DNA from: Membranipora membranacea
Taxonomy: Eukaryota; Bryozoa; Gymnolaemata; Cheilostomatida; Membraniporidae
Reading direction: 5' to 3'
NCBI GenBank assembly: GCA_914767715.1
Contig: OU612070.1
Location: forward strand, 6,281,501 to 6,345,500
Length of the DNA stretch: 64,000 bases
A program made the translations under genes and the position numbers. Positions 14,008-26,847 of the stretch are shown here, one piece after another. Under the pieces are notes generated by a model, which was given only the letters and a program-made list of their open reading frames with translations, had not been told where the DNA came from and did not search any database. Positions within the stretch are counted from its first letter, which is position 1; each line of letters opens with the position of its first letter.

Positions 14008-17000
14008 TATATTATATTGATATCATAGTCATTAGCATTAGATTTTGAGATATGCTGGAAAAAAGAGTAATTATTTGCAACGAATGTACTAATATAAACA
14101 TCAAAACTATGATCCAAGTCCTTCGGCGAACTTACTTTCCGTTTGTGCCCAGCCAGAACATCAGACCGTTGTCATCGAAATCATTCTCATGTTTTAACTG
14201 TACTGTAGTTCCCTTCTGCTTGAGCTTCTTCAGGAAAGAGAAAGAGTTCCTCTCGAAGTCATACCACTGTTTAGCGACCATAGTGAGCAGGTGTCTCTCC
14301 AGACTGCCTACTGTAGATAACGGCTCTACCTTCAAAGGTCGGTCTACAAATGACAAGGTTTAGTAAAATAACCATAGACAACAATACTATGATAGATTAT
14401 AAATGTTAATGGACGTCCTAGAATGAATGACAGACTTTAGTTAATTATATTGACAGTTTTATGAGCATGTAATGTAAAGCATAGTCTAAGATTGGTCAAT
14501 ATAATGAACACTTCCAACCTAGAAATTGGTAATTTCCATCCAGATCTTAGCATGTTTCAGCAAGAAAATATAAGTTAATGATGGAAGAATATTTCACCAC
14601 TGGGAGCACATTGTAACAGTCAAACTTTTCTCATCAAGCCCACCTGTTCTGTCTATAAGTCCGGTTTCTTTACCAGACCTCTCCAGTCTGAATCTGAGCC
14701 TCCTGTGTAGAATCTGCAGACCGTAGTGTGTACTGGAGTTAGCATCATACGAGTATATAGGTAACTTCTCTATAGATTCTAATACTGATACCAGCTTCAC
14801 TACCAAGTTTGAGGCGCTGAAACACGAGAGAAGTTGTAGTATTAATACTACGTCAGCAGAAAAAAGATGTTGATGTATGCGAGTAATTAAATGTTCTATC
14901 TATCCAGCACTGTATAGTGAAGTACCTCTCACTAAGCGTATTACCCTCTGCCGAGCGTCTATCAAGCCAACGGTTTTTTGTTGACCAAATTGAGGAAAAC
15001 AATTTTGGAAATCTGATATTTCATATTGGAACGTGTAATTGAGCAAAATAAAAGTTTTGATGTAACCAACTAATACAAAGTTCTATCCACCCAGAAAAAC
15101 ATAATTAAGTACATCGCACCAAACGCCCATCGAGATAACTGACTGATTTGTTGTTGATCAAATTGAGTAATAACATTGTGGGAATCCGATGTTTTATATT
15201 TCATATTCGAACATGTAGCTGGGAAGGGTGACTCACCTTTGGGGGTACTGTGAGAATGCCTTTCTGAAGGTGTTTGCTCTCTCAGTGAATAACTTCTTGG
15301 TGACACGAGCCGTCTCCTCAGACATCAGTCCGCTCAGCAGTGTACTTATAATACCCGAGCTCTGTATCTCATATGCTGCCACAGTGTGCTCGTCAGCAAA
15401 TAACTCTGCTAGTGATGTCAGGGCTGATGTCAGCTCATCCTGCCATTCTATGTTACAATGAGAGAACAGAAAACTCGTTATTCTGGGTAGTCTGTCACTG
15501 AGTATGATCGTTGAATCATGGTTCAAGTTGTTTATCTCAGAGGTATGACGCAAGTAAAACTTGTCTTCAAGAAAAAGAAGCATCTTTTAAGCATTATTTA
15601 ATTCAAATCATACAGGAACATTGCCTTTTCCCTGAACTTTTCCAACTGATATTGCGGGAATATCGGGCCACTGATACTTCAATTCTTAACATATAGTTTG
15701 GCATAGTTTGACTTGTCATATTTCTTACCTGGCGCACACATAAGTTGTTTTTCACAGGCATCTTCAATCTCTTTAGATATAGAGGATAATTTCAGAGCCA
15801 TCCCTCTCGGCTGGTTCTCTGCTGGTTTCAGCTCCCTATCGTACAGATCCTTGGCAAGCTGCTGAACCTGAATATGTTAAACATTCAATAATAATTATAT
15901 AACAATGTCTCGCTCGGTAAAGACAATATGGATATAAATTTCCTAGCATATATGTTGACGCTACAGTAGACTAATCACAAGTATCATCTAAATTCATGTA
16001 TTCATCATTTTCATCCCAAGACTTTTTAGTAAGCAACCAGTGTCCCAAGAAAGGACTGGAAAAATATGATATGGAAATATTTATTTATATCTATTCCCCC
16101 TCCGTAAGAATTTATACAGGGTTGAGTAACTACTATTTACTATACAAGTACTTCATATCGCCGTCAGAGAGTATGTCTCAAACTCCCTGTCGCTTTGAGG
16201 TGTAAATAAAGAGTAAATTATTAACCTTCTGTTTGAGCACTTCTACTTTAGTTTGTAGTTTTCTCTTGGCTCCCCAGCCAGCGGCTACCTCAGGAGACAG
16301 GCAGGTCTCAGCTGTGAACGTGTGCCGAGTGTTTCTGTTACTCTCAAATATGAATCCTGCTAGATCATCCTTAACAATCGTTGTCTGCATGAACAAAATA
16401 ATACTTTATATAAATATATACATAATCTTTACATGTATATATTCACATCGGACACATCTTCTGCATCAGTGCTAGCCTAGATAAATTAGGAAGAGTTAAA
16501 AAACAAGCAACTCAACAAATATGAACCAGAGGGTATTGCCATAGTTATCAAATGACAGGTAAGCAAAAGAAAATATCTAAAGGAATAGAATTTCGGTACA
16601 CACGTACCTGTTGTCCGTCTGTGTTGACAATTCTTAGTTCACCTTCCTTCTTACTAATAATACACCAGTTACCGACATTTATACTGGTACTGCCCGGCTT
16701 ACTCATTATAGGCTGAGGTGCATCTGATCGCACAGATGATCGAGCTCTCTCTAACTTCTCTAGGAATTCTGTACGACTCTCTGTGAGAGAAAAAAAAACA
16801 AAAAATAGTATCAAATATCAATTAGTGCAAAGAGTTATATAGTAATAGAGTAATATTATATAATACAATTACTTAGAACCCTGTAAACTTTTTCAATATT
16901 TGAGCTGTTTTCCATAGTTGAGTAGAATGAGATCCAACCAATGACATGATTTAGCCTGCTTTAAATCTGAGTTAGCCTGCGAACCACCTTAATTTGGTTG

Positions 17001-20000
17001 TTGCAACTATCTTTGAGACTAAATTTTTGTTAAAAAATCTTTTCACAGCCTTACTGCAGATAAGATGAACTATCAATTGCCAGCTCAAATGATGACACAA
17101 CAACGTGATTTTGCTCAACAGCTTTTTAACACTGTGCACCTCACAAAAAAGATTTGAGCATAATATAATACCTGAGTTATCGTTTCCACCTTCAGGTGAT
17201 CCACTAGAGTACATAGTAGCCAGCTTCCCATCTAGTATAAATCTGAACCATCCATTGCTGCCGTTACTGAGCTCTAGTGCTGCCGCCCAGCTCCACATAT
17301 AGAGGCAGTCCTTACCCCGAGCTAGACACCAATCATGCCAGACATACGCCTGATTAGACTGTATGTCTGTAGCGTCTTCCTTCACCTCAGGCTATAAATA
17401 TAAAGCATAACATGGTATCATATTGGGGACACATATGCTGTATATATTATATATATACATCGTATACTTGTATTATATATATTTATGACTGGACATTGTA
17501 CAGTATCAAATGAAAAGTACAAATATAAAATAGTGTCCGTATCATAGATATACTGAACTGTCTATTGTGACTATGTGGGCTGGACTTGGAATAGGAAATT
17601 AGTGAGTCTATGTGTGTAGCATAGTCTCAATAATTCTATGCGTGTGACATAGACTGAATGATATTACATATGTTACACATAATCAGTAATCACAAAGAAA
17701 GTTCTCTTCTGTAACACAGCCGTGTCAGTTCTTATGCTCCAGGTGACTGCTCGATGAGATCTTTCGCTACGCCATTTCATCCAGCTCAATAATCAAAAAA
17801 GCACATACAATGTTTACCTTTTTGTCACCACTAGCCGTGGATCCGGACGCACTGGATGAGTTATCGATCTCATCCTCACCTTCCGTCTCGGTAGATGATT
17901 CTCTCTCTGCTGATTGGGGAGAGATGCCTACAAGTCGCTGTATCTTGTGGAAAATACCGAGACGAGCAAAGTGATCGAGGAATACATTCTTGTGTTTGTT
18001 TAGCAGATCCTGACACATCTGTAGGGCGATCAGGTGACCATCGTCATCGTCCTAATAAGGACAGCAATAAGTTATAACTCATAATACATAAAAAAACATT
18101 ACATACAAAACTCTTTGTACCAGTCAAAAACATCTATGGGGGAGCAAAATCAAATAAGATTGTTTCAGATAACACAACAAACCTCGTTATCGAGTACACT
18201 AGCCATAACCTCGACTAGCTGAGAGGGGAATAGTTTAGGAGTACCATCCTCCTGTACCCCACACATATCTGATAGGGTACCAGCTGACATGTAGTGTACC
18301 ATCTTACGCATCAGAGTCAGGCTGGTCTTCCTGTGAAGGTGGGAAATAGAGAAGGGAGTTAAATTCTGGGGACAACAGATTGAAAGGCAGTATTTGGCTT
18401 CCAATGCTTGTCTACTCAATAAACTTTTGTTTCTGTTTATTTGGCAAAGAGCCAATCAAATTTGTTTGCGATATAACTATAAATATTTTGTTTTGTAAAT
18501 TTTAAGAATGAAAAACAGATTCTATGAAACTTACTCAATAGGTGGTGGTAGTAATTGTAAATAACATTAGTTAGAGGCTTGGTGGATAACAAGTATTACG
18601 CTAGTTAAATTTACCTGACAGAGTAGACCAGAGTACCAGAGAAGACCTGAGCGAATACTGGGAGTAGAGTCCTTACAAACACTGGAGCCACCTCAGGATC
18701 ACCTGATACAAATATTACATCATTAATCTCTGGGATGTACACAAAAACAAGGCAATGGGGTCAGTCAGAGTAACCAAACTTATTTACTGATTGCATAACT
18801 TAGAAAAAACATCCATTTATCCCATCTTATATATAATACAAATGTATGTGTATAACTTTTTTTATAGTTTACGAATAAAAGAAGAGTTAAATAGTCACCT
18901 TTTTGCTCTACATGTTTCTCTTCAACAGCAGGTTTCTCCTGGACAGGAGGTTTTACCTCCTCCTGCTGCTCCTCTTCTTCCACAGCCTCTTCTGTTTCCA
19001 TACTAGTAGCAGAGCTCTCTTGTACAGGGTGTACATCAATACTGGAGTCAGCACTGGCTTCTGTGCTGATGGAAGTGGGGGCAACCCCGGCACTATTAGC
19101 GGCATTGTTAGCATTAGTTGAGGCCTCGGCTGCAGCATCAGAGTAAGACTTAGGTCTGTCCAGGGGTACCATGTACTCTCCTTAAACATAATCATAATGT
19201 CTAACATACTGCAACCATTAGTATCTCAATATCCAAACCACTCAAAAGGACTTGCAGCAGTTTGTTGTTTCAGTTTTGAAGAGAAAATGGCAAGTATGTT
19301 GTTTACAAAACGTATATGTATATGTCTGACTGACATCACAACTCTTGCAGTGACTTTTGTAAAGTAGGGAAAATACCAGATTAAAACACAAGGCAATTTG
19401 CAATACTGCTTGAAATTGATCTCCCCTGAGATGAAACAATAGTGATACATAAATGAACCGTGTTAGTATCATTCTTGCTATTATTATCAGATATGGTTTA
19501 CCTGGGCTCTGTAATATAGCGATGACCTCTCGATGACCTTCATCGTTTCTCTCTCTTGCTTTATCTAGTGGTGTTTTACCGTCCTCGTCTCTTAGCTCAG
19601 GGTTTGCTCCACTCTGAAAAATGGAAACCACAGACTTATCAGCAAACAGTTCAGGGTAATGCATAATCAACTTCACTAGAAGCTTGCTGGTCAGATCAGC
19701 CGCTATTGATAGGGTCAGATCAATGTGGTAGATTACTATATAGAGCCTGGAACATCCTGAAAATAGTGTGGTACGAATCTAAACAATCAGACATCAATTT
19801 TTAATTATACAGAGAGTGACGGCAAATTACAAGAGGGTCATGATAAGAGAACGGGAGTAACGGAGCTATAAATAAACTAAGAGAGTTATATAATTCAATT
19901 GCAGGCATTACAAAGGTGGGATATATATATAGTCACTGCAAGATGAATATATATATATGACTGTTTAATTAAATTAACATTAGTGATAGCATCAGTGTGT

Positions 20001-23000
20001 CCCTGATCTAATTTAACTGTTACACTTCAATACATCGTAGTTATCTTCTCTCTGAAGTGAAAGATCAATAAGTGGGCAACTCCCAATTAGCTAATGATGC
20101 CTCTGGGCTAATATGGCATGCAGACTACATATGTTGACAGTATTTGAAGCCCTGACACAATTTTGATTAAGGATCAGTTCTGTTAGTAGTGCACAGACCA
20201 GACAATTTTATCCAGCATGCCGATCTGGCTATATAAAATTGTTTGCAAGTTCAATACCTACTGATGATTAAGTATGTAGCCTTCCAAAGCTCAGGTAATA
20301 TTACCTACATCAAACCGACATTGATATCCCATTAATTGGTCCGCGCGTTTCTAACACATCAGCTTTCCGTTAAAAGTTTCTACTGATAATTGGGTAAATT
20401 GATTTTATAAGAAATGAAAAATACAGAAGAAACGACTTATGAAATGACTTACAGCTAGAAGAGTTTTGACAATTTTTGGACGTCCAAAACAGGCAGCATA
20501 GTGAAGTGAAGATGACCTTTGGCCTCTGTTAACATCGGCTCCCCTCTCACAGAGAAACTCTACCATCTCTTTGGTACCGAACGCTGATGCCCAGTTTAGT
20601 AATGTCTGTCCGACATCATCCATAAAATTCACATCAAAGCCTGGGCAGAAAAAACAAACATGAATCTCAAAATAGAACAATACGGACAAGGAGCTGGTAG
20701 CTAGGAAAGTGAAATCACAGCATTTGAATGCTTATTGAGTTGTCATGGTAGGTCCCGAGGGGTTTTTCTATTTATAAAATACTCATCTCATAATATACTG
20801 AAGCATTTATGTCTATAAATAATTGAGTTGATCTCAGAGCAGAAAAAAATCATCAAAAGCAAAGTCTGCCAAAAAAAAAGCTGTAATGATGCTGAAGATG
20901 ATTAGTGAAGTATTTGGCAGGTGTACCTATCAAAGCTTCATTATATGCGCTGAACTTACATGTTAGATGAACATTATGTCATTCTATACCATCATTAGCA
21001 TTGCCTGGGCAAACTAGTAGGAATTACTTTACTGATACCCAAAAACTGTACTCTATGAAGAACCCAGGGACGACTAGATCAAGCATGATCCAATTTACCT
21101 GCATTGAAGGTTTGAGCCGCCGCCAGTTTACCAGTAGAATGGTATGACCGGACTGCCGGCAATTTGAATCAAACTTCTTCTAGGGAAGACTGGCAGAGAA
21201 AGCTATTATTTCAATCACAGACATAAAACTTAATTGTAAATACGTTCATAGTATTCATAAGCCAGCCCTAGTACTCACTTCCGCTGTCGACAGCTTCAAT
21301 AAGAGCATCTGTATCCTTACTGCGTATGCAGTCTATGAGCTGTCTGTGTGATCTCTCACCACTACTATCTAACTTAGCCCCAGATCCAGCCCGTGATGTT
21401 ATACCTCCGTTAGTGGCCGTCTTTGGTAGCGCGTCTCGGCCCTCAAACACCAAAACTAAGAGCAAGTCTATAAACCTCATTGTATCCAACACACATCTGA
21501 AAAGCAAAAGAAAACACCAATATTATGAGCCCCATATAGAAAGAGATTTATCCACAAGTTGATCTGTCTTCTTGGGAGTTGTATGATGAAAACACAGAGT
21601 AAGCATATATATACTTTCTCTGTGATGATATTTTTTGGCATTATTATGTAATATCTAGGCTGCGCAGCTCTATGAAGCATATAAGCCAGTTAAATCTAAA
21701 TAAAACTATAGTGATGAGCTATACAAGTTCCACACCTTTAATGATTCTCAAATTATTGGAGCGCTGCCAAACTATGATATATACATTACGGTGTTTAATA
21801 GACATCATGATTACATCATCGCCTTACCTCTCATTACCCATGAGAGCAGACTCCACACTCTCGAGTAGATCACTTCTGAGCAGATTATGAGTAATAGTGG
21901 GACTACCTCTACATAGTGTAGATAGTAAGCTGACAACAGTAGATATACCTGCAACAATTAAATATAATGTTAATATATGTGTCAAAAATTTCTCACAATA
22001 GTGGAAAAATATGATTGTCACAAAAAAGGGCCTGGTGGTTATCCAAACTCAATAATGATGACGTAGTGTGGGGTGTGATTGACCTTAAAAAGTAATAGAT
22101 ATCCCATGGAAATGTTAAAATATGGAACTTTGTCAACACAACGCAACACAACACAACTTGAAAATCCTTGATTATTTCTTATGTAATGACTACTTTTGAT
22201 GGAAAAGCACATGGAAAAGTGTCCTGGTACGTAGTTCATTCAAAGACAAACCTGATGATTTAGGGTCGGGTGTCTGACCGCCCCCACTCGGCAGTGATGT
22301 ATTGAGATTAGTAGGTCCCCCGGCAGCACATAGTCTCTTTAGTAGCTCCTCCACTAGTCCATGTTTAGACAGCGGCTCTGGATCGACGCTACGTCGTGTG
22401 AATCTGTCGGATAGCGTCGCAAAACATCTGAGTGCACCTTCAGTGACCTATTGGGAGTGAAAATGTAGATTCATGTGAGATATAGGATACATACATACGT
22501 ACATACATCTTCCAGGTATATCTGGTGATGTAAGTGGGGGGGGGGGGGGGGGGGGTTAATGAGTCATACTTACGTTATAAATTTATTTTGGTTATAGTTG
22601 TGATACCCTGTGTGAAACCAACAGGTTCGCTCAATTAGAAAGAGCATACTTTCTAAACAACATTTTAGCCAAAAGGCTGCTTGAAATCATCACTCGTTTG
22701 GTCTTTCAATTACCCAAATTTGTTCCCGAATCGTTCTCTCAGAATGTATATAGTTGAATGACCCCTTGGCATACCGATTCTATACTCTGCCAATATTCAT
22801 ATCGAGCAATACTATCACTGTCATTCTAAGTATCTGTAAATTTGTATAGAGACTTAGATAAACCTGGTAACACAAAATGTTGGCTAGTTCCCTCCCGCTT
22901 CACAGAATCCAAGTTTTCATAAGCTAGGTGCCAACATGAATGACGTGTGTCAAGGATTTATTTTGCCATTTTAAGTATTTTGGGCTACTCCCTCACCAAA

Positions 23001-26000
23001 ATAGCTCGCATAATGGCCAGGCACCGAAAATGTCCCAACTGATCAGTTAACATGATAGTGTAAATGACCTCACCCAGTCTACATGGCCTTTTAGTTGAAT
23101 GCACATAAATAATGATAACTGTTTTCTATGTATATCATTTTCAATGATAAATGTGTGAGAGAGAAAATAATACAAGATATAATCTCCTTCCAGTATATGA
23201 CCCAAAGATGAATTAGTCACTGAGAATCATATCAGACTTTGGGCCCAGAACCAGAGATTAAAATGGCAGAACTATGTTTTGACAAAAGTACAGAGATACC
23301 ACATTCTGTATGAGGCAGGACATTTAATTCTTTATCTTGTCACAAAGATAAACAGATCACACACTCAGAATATTGTGTACAACAATGCCTACACAGAACA
23401 GAACACAGCTACTTCCTCACTTCTAGAATATGCCAGGATATTGCTTTGCCACAGTTTTTAATTCTGAATCATAGTGTGACAGCAACAGTCAATCCAGTTT
23501 CCAGGAGTAGAAAATGGCATAATTAGGAAAGATTTCACTCGCTTCCAACGAGGTAACAGTACTACCCATTTTTACATGACTTATCTGTTGTTGAACAAAT
23601 GAGAATTTTTTGCTTGGGTTGATGGTAGTAGCAATTCATATCATACTCCCAGCAACATGGGATGGGAATGTGTTTGATAATTAAATGATACTACCATCAA
23701 ACCAGGCAAAGTTTGAGCACTTGAAATATTGGGTGAAAGTATATATGGGAAAGAAATGAGCCATTTTTTTCAGGTTTCCTTTACATATGATGTATCAACT
23801 ATATCTCATAGAGGAACAAGCTAATACGCCAAGATAACCAGAACCAAAACATCTGAGCAAACAATAAACAAAAGCTTTTTGTAGACAATTTCTAGGCCTA
23901 GTTAATGAACCCCCCTCCCAAACCTGGCAAGAAATCCTAATAAGGTATTAGGCAACAAAGCTTGCTAAAAGAGGCTAACAATCATTACGCTCACAAAGAG
24001 TATCCTACCATTGTGATACATATATGTACTTATATAGAGGGAGTAATACTTACAAAGGGATCATCGTGAGTGAGAAGTACAGATAGGGAGCTGATAGTAT
24101 CAGTGAGTGTGTCAGACCCTTCAGTAGTCGGCTCTATCTTACCACATAATCTCGATACAACCTATAACAACGCAGTCATATCAAACCATCACAACATTTA
24201 CATAATATACATAGCAGGACTTAGTGACACTGGGAAGAGGAAACTAACTGCACTCTTTGTCATGATGAACATAATACTGAGCGTTATACACCTCTCTTTT
24301 ATTTGACTGTAACCTGTCCTGATTAAAACTGGTACAAAACTTTCAATACTCGCAGCAATGACTATCTTTGACTATTTTTTCTCAGAGTGATCTAAACTTG
24401 ATAGTCCAAGTAGGTGCACTCTTATAGCTTAGGCAATATTTATTCCACTTAGACAATTGTGAGGGCAATGCAGTGGAATCGATGACTTATAATCTTTTGT
24501 GGAATGTCATAGAGTCTATGACATAGACTATCGTCTCTCGTTATGTGTTATACTGACGCATGCCAAACAAACTAAACACATGTCTGACAAGACAGCCTGC
24601 TGATATACAAGTAGGCCTACATACTTTCTTCATTATGGGTGACTAAATATAATTATACTACGTTTTCCTGCCCTTGTTCAATTTGTAAGCTCTCATAAAC
24701 TCATCATGGGTAATCTTATTATATGGATAATAGCTGAGTCACACATTGAATCATAGATGGTGTATGATTGAGAGAGCTAGTTTTTAGTTAGTTAGTGTAT
24801 CATAACTCTATGGAGTTGAATCAATAGTACATCTGGGTTATGTTCAATATAATATAATAGCTCCAAATGAGGCCCGGTTGGGCGGAAAACCCCAACTGGA
24901 AAGGGTTTCTACCAGACAAGATGGGGCAGTGGAAATTCCAATTGGAAAAGTCCACTGTGTAAATGCCTAGGGCCTAACAAATAACAGGTCACATAACAAA
25001 GGAAGTTTGCAGACCATGATGTAGCAGTCTCATATCAGGCAAATGTAATATAAAGTGCTCAGGCGAAGTATTAACCATGAAACCAAAACTACACTTGGGT
25101 GATGTGTAAACAGGGCGCTAACCGAACCTCTGATAATGTTTTGTTATGGGGTCAATATATAAAAACATGTTATGCTAAAAGCACAAGACGCAGCCATGAT
25201 GTGGCCAAGGTCAAGGCTAGAGCACAACAGTGTCTAGTCTTGAAAGGAAATCATCAAGCGTAGTATGAAAAGCTAATTCTACAGTCCAGTCCACTTACCG
25301 ACATGGAAGAATGGAGCGTATCTTTATGTACTTGTGTGCCATTCTCAGCTATGAATGTCAGAACTGCATTGAGACCACCTGCTTCATACACAGACCCTGA
25401 CTCTCGTGTTACAACAAACTCCATCACCTACAGCACACATAACAATATATGGATAATACATGTAACCTCACAGAAGAGTACACTATCATTACACAGACCC
25501 ATACACATACCAAGAGGAGTAAAGTATTCGCGCCAGGAAAGTTGGCCATGCTGAAAAAGCTTGAAAGAGCCCAAGTTACGGGTAAAATTTGTGGTAAATT
25601 GATGCTGGCTTACATAAAGTCAGTCCTTGACTAGCTAATGCAAATTCTACCTAATATTTAGGGTGGAAACTGTCTTTCTGTCAACAAAATTAAATCAGAT
25701 GATATAACGGAGTACTTTTCCCAGGCAGATTTAATGAGCATTATCAAAACAGTGACTTTTCCTTTGTGCATGTGTTCAAATTCGCAAATCTGATCACAGT
25801 AATGGAAAAGGAAAGCCATTTGATGTATTTTGATAACACAAAGGTCCCCACCCTATCCCAAGAGGCCAAGACACAAGGTCAAAAAGTTATCTTATAAATG
25901 TCATAATTAGTGATTAATCACTAGATATGTTCAAAACCACTTCCCAATAGATGCAGTCAGATATGGCAAAAATGTCCAATTAAACCCGACTACTGATGAG

Positions 26001-26847
26001 CGTGGAGGGAACTGAGATTGACAATTATTACTTTTGGATATGTATATACTGATACTGACAGGATAATCTTTAGGCCTAGACTCTTGGCCTGGTAATTGTC
26101 TTTTGTAATCTGGGATTACTATCCTGTTTTTGGTCTATTAGCTCTAGTTTGGCTCCCAGTTCACTATTAGCCTTGTCATAATCTTCTGAGAACATATAAC
26201 TATAATTGGTTTAGCATACGAGATAGGGAGCCTTCGATGAAAAACCAACCTTGATACACTGTTCAGCAAGATCTTTACTGGTCCTAGTGGACATATCAGC
26301 GATGACCAGTCGGTTACACAGGGCTTTGATTGCACCTTCTACAGCTACAATCCTCCTAGTACAGTCAGCAGATACATCCAGGTAGTATGTGATGGCACGA
26401 GCTGTCACCTATAGAGAGAAAGAAACAACAAAATGACATCAAACTATACAAGGTAGTGTGATATCCGTTTCAGATCGTAAGTGAGTATGACAGAAAAAAG
26501 TTTGTTGATGGTTGTTTTATATACTTGATTGCCAGTCTCTCTGACACACTACCAGAGACTATAGATATCAGAGAACTATAGATTATCTATAGTCTCTGAC
26601 ACTTCATTGTAACCTTTAATATGTTACATACCTCAAGCACATTATCGGGTGCCGTGTCATCTATAAATACCCTACAGAGAGCTGGCAGGAATGTACGAGG
26701 AGGACAACTCTCGAAGCACCTGTCCACATTGTCAGACATGAGTAGGAGCATACACAGCTGCTCTAGAGCTATTAGCTGCATGTCTCTCTCATCACCAGCT
26801 CCCATCTGGAGCCATTCCAGCAGGGTGTCTGGATCCACATCAGCCAT
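49..26847 (-). CDS. HECTD1: HECTD1, HECT-domain E3 ubiquitin ligase (36 coding exons; HECT domain off the left edge)
   Basis: The spliced exons give 2179 codons in one frame and match HECTD1 along their whole length. The start is ATG 26847-26845 ([16 protein letters not shown]), identical in style to the vertebrate N-terminus. Domains in order: armadillo/HEAT-like N-terminus (about residues 1-310); ankyrin repeats (about 383-482, [15 protein letters not shown] and [14 protein letters not shown]); a conserved [18 protein letters not shown] block (about 770); a Sad1/UNC-like galactose-binding region (about 1165-1325); a MIB/HERC2 domain (about 1345-1420, [18 protein letters not shown]); a Ser/Gln-rich linker; an acidic stretch with eight Asp (about 1740); and the conserved pre-HECT region ending KSVLE. 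Known role: cytoplasmic ubiquitin-protein ligase acting in Wnt and adhesion control and in embryonic development. The catalytic Cys is outside the window, so activity cannot be judged. One intron (4736-10205) hosts three genes on the other strand. Exon coordinates are in the four block entries. Confidence 0.97.
5079..5085 (+). promoter_or_regulatory. TATA box of nested gene A
   Basis: TATATAA stands about 55 bases upstream of the signal-peptide ATG at 5141 and is followed directly by ctgaagg. The same ctgaagg follows a weaker AT-rich box (8500-8510) before nested gene C, which suggests a shared core promoter. Confidence 0.5.
5141..6178 (+). CDS. Nested gene A: small secreted 10-cysteine prokineticin/Dickkopf-like protein
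   Basis: Exons 5141-5200, 5358-5487, 5764-5919 and 6150-6178 give 124 residues; intron phases are 0, 1, 1. Exon 1 is a signal peptide ([20 protein letters not shown]). The mature part has ten cysteines: C-x5-C-x4-CC, then C-x9-C-x7-C-x-C-x5-C and a final C (HSLCESPQ). The x5, x4, x9, x1 and x5 gaps are those of the prokineticin/astakine family and the related colipase-fold Dickkopf C-domain, so a secreted ligand is likely; the receptor is unknown. Dibasic sites follow the CC motif (SKR) and lie near the end of exon 3 (RQRRD). An in-frame ATG at 5096 would add 15 basic residues ahead of the signal peptide, so 5141 is preferred. It is on the opposite strand to its host HECTD1 and is a paralogue of the next two genes. 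Intron 2 has a minisatellite. Confidence 0.85.
5508..5642 (+). repeat. 11-bp minisatellite in intron 2 of nested gene A
   Basis: About twelve tandem, partly degenerate copies of an 11-base unit of the form cttgacagtga / cttggcagtgt lie between the donor at 5488 and the acceptor at 5763. Confidence 0.9.
6599..6607 (+). promoter_or_regulatory. TATA box of nested gene B
   Basis: TATATATAA ends 60 bases before the ATG at 6667, the same distance class as in gene A, which supports separate transcription of each copy. Confidence 0.5.
6667..7959 (+). CDS. Nested gene B: small secreted 10-cysteine prokineticin/Dickkopf-like protein with a His-rich tail
   Basis: Exons 6667-6756, 7098-7212, 7350-7514 and 7886-7959 give 147 residues, with the same intron phases (0, 1, 1) as genes A and C. 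The signal peptide contains a perfect in-frame 18-base duplication (6688-6705 and 6706-6723), which repeats VLIAGT. Cysteine order is C-x5-C-x4-CC ([13 protein letters not shown]), C-x9-C ([11 protein letters not shown]), C-x-C-x5-C (CGCTPGLAC), then the tenth in YSRCESID. The tail is longer than in A and C and has six His ([15 protein letters not shown]). Dibasic sites SKR and HKRD match those of A and C. The exon 3 acceptor could be either AG in tttagcag; the second keeps the spacing of the paralogues. The family and likely extracellular role are as for gene A; the function is not known. Confidence 0.85.
8075..8080 (+). promoter_or_regulatory. Poly(A) signal of nested gene B
   Basis: AATAAA lies 116 bases after the stop codon. 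Confidence 0.55.
8552..9775 (+). CDS. Nested gene C: small secreted 10-cysteine prokineticin/Dickkopf-like protein
   Basis: Exons 8552-8599, 8914-9046, 9351-9506 and 9744-9775 give 122 residues; phases are 0, 1, 1. The signal peptide is [16 protein letters not shown]. The ten cysteines keep the family spacing: [33 protein letters not shown] and FCEKKKD at the end. Dibasic sites are SKRD after the CC motif and GKRD near the end of exon 3. Closest to gene A (exon 3 is 156 bases in both). Reading through the exon 2 donor leaves an open frame to 9252, but it loses the last six cysteines and is probably intron. It is the last of the three tandem copies, 592 bases after gene B. Confidence 0.85.
9859..9864 (+). 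promoter_or_regulatory. Poly(A) signal of nested gene C
   Basis: AATAAA lies 84 bases after the stop codon of gene C. Confidence 0.55.
10206..12056 (-). CDS. HECTD1: HECTD1 exons 24-27: MIB/HERC2 domain and Ser/Gln-rich linker
   Basis: Exons: 11880-12056, 11171-11442, 10765-10882, 10206-10451. Exon 24 encodes [19 protein letters not shown] and the start of the MIB/HERC2 domain ([19 protein letters not shown]). Exon 25 completes it ([17 protein letters not shown]) and runs into a Ser/Thr-rich linker. Exons 26 and 27 are low-complexity. Exon 27 is rich in Gln, Arg and Ala ([16 protein letters not shown]) and is not clearly alignable to vertebrates. It is accepted because its frame, splice sites and phase fit between exons 26 and 28. 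Confidence 0.9.
12471..19180 (-). CDS. HECTD1: HECTD1 exons 10-23: acidic linker, central conserved block and Sad1/UNC-like domain
   Basis: Exons: 18899-19180, 18615-18702, 18183-18330, 17818-18051, 17172-17391, 16608-16780, 16226-16384, 15729-15867, 15237-15447, 14644-14816, 14136-14343, 13575-13724, 13058-13237, 12471-12634. Exon 10 is a low-complexity Ala/Ser/Glu-rich insert that differs from vertebrates. Exon 14 is very highly conserved (GNGxx-type [13 protein letters not shown] and [15 protein letters not shown]). Exons 20-23 hold the galactose-binding-like fold: [55 protein letters not shown]. An open frame at 12675-12884 lies between exons 22 and 23 but is intron, because GG|A splicing across it gives the expected EPGSTGTW. 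Confidence 0.94.
13974..14006. repeat. (AT)n microsatellite in a HECTD1 intron
   Basis: An uninterrupted run of about 16 AT units lies in the intron between HECTD1 exons 20 and 21. Confidence 0.9.
19502..26847 (-). CDS. HECTD1: HECTD1 exons 1-9: armadillo-like N-terminus and ankyrin repeats
   Basis: Exons, 5' to 3' on the minus strand: 26632-26847, 26250-26408, 25299-25427, 24054-24161, 22252-22447, 21828-21948, 21279-21496, 20453-20640, 19502-19613. Every junction has a GT donor and AG acceptor and keeps the reading frame. Exons 1-6 give the helical repeat region ([38 protein letters not shown]). Exon 7 carries [18 protein letters not shown] just before the ankyrin repeats of exons 8 and 9. 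The introns are 0.3-2.2 kb long and hold no gene that I can support. Confidence 0.95.
22536..22555. repeat. Twenty-base G homopolymer in a HECTD1 intron
   Basis: Twenty consecutive G lie about 90 bases outside HECTD1 exon 5, in an otherwise AT-rich region; the transcript would carry C20. Confidence 0.9.
26554..26597. repeat. Perfect 14-bp inverted repeat in HECTD1 intron 1
   Basis: agagactatagata (26554-26567) pairs with tatctatagtctct (26584-26597) across a 16-base loop. Confidence 0.7.
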
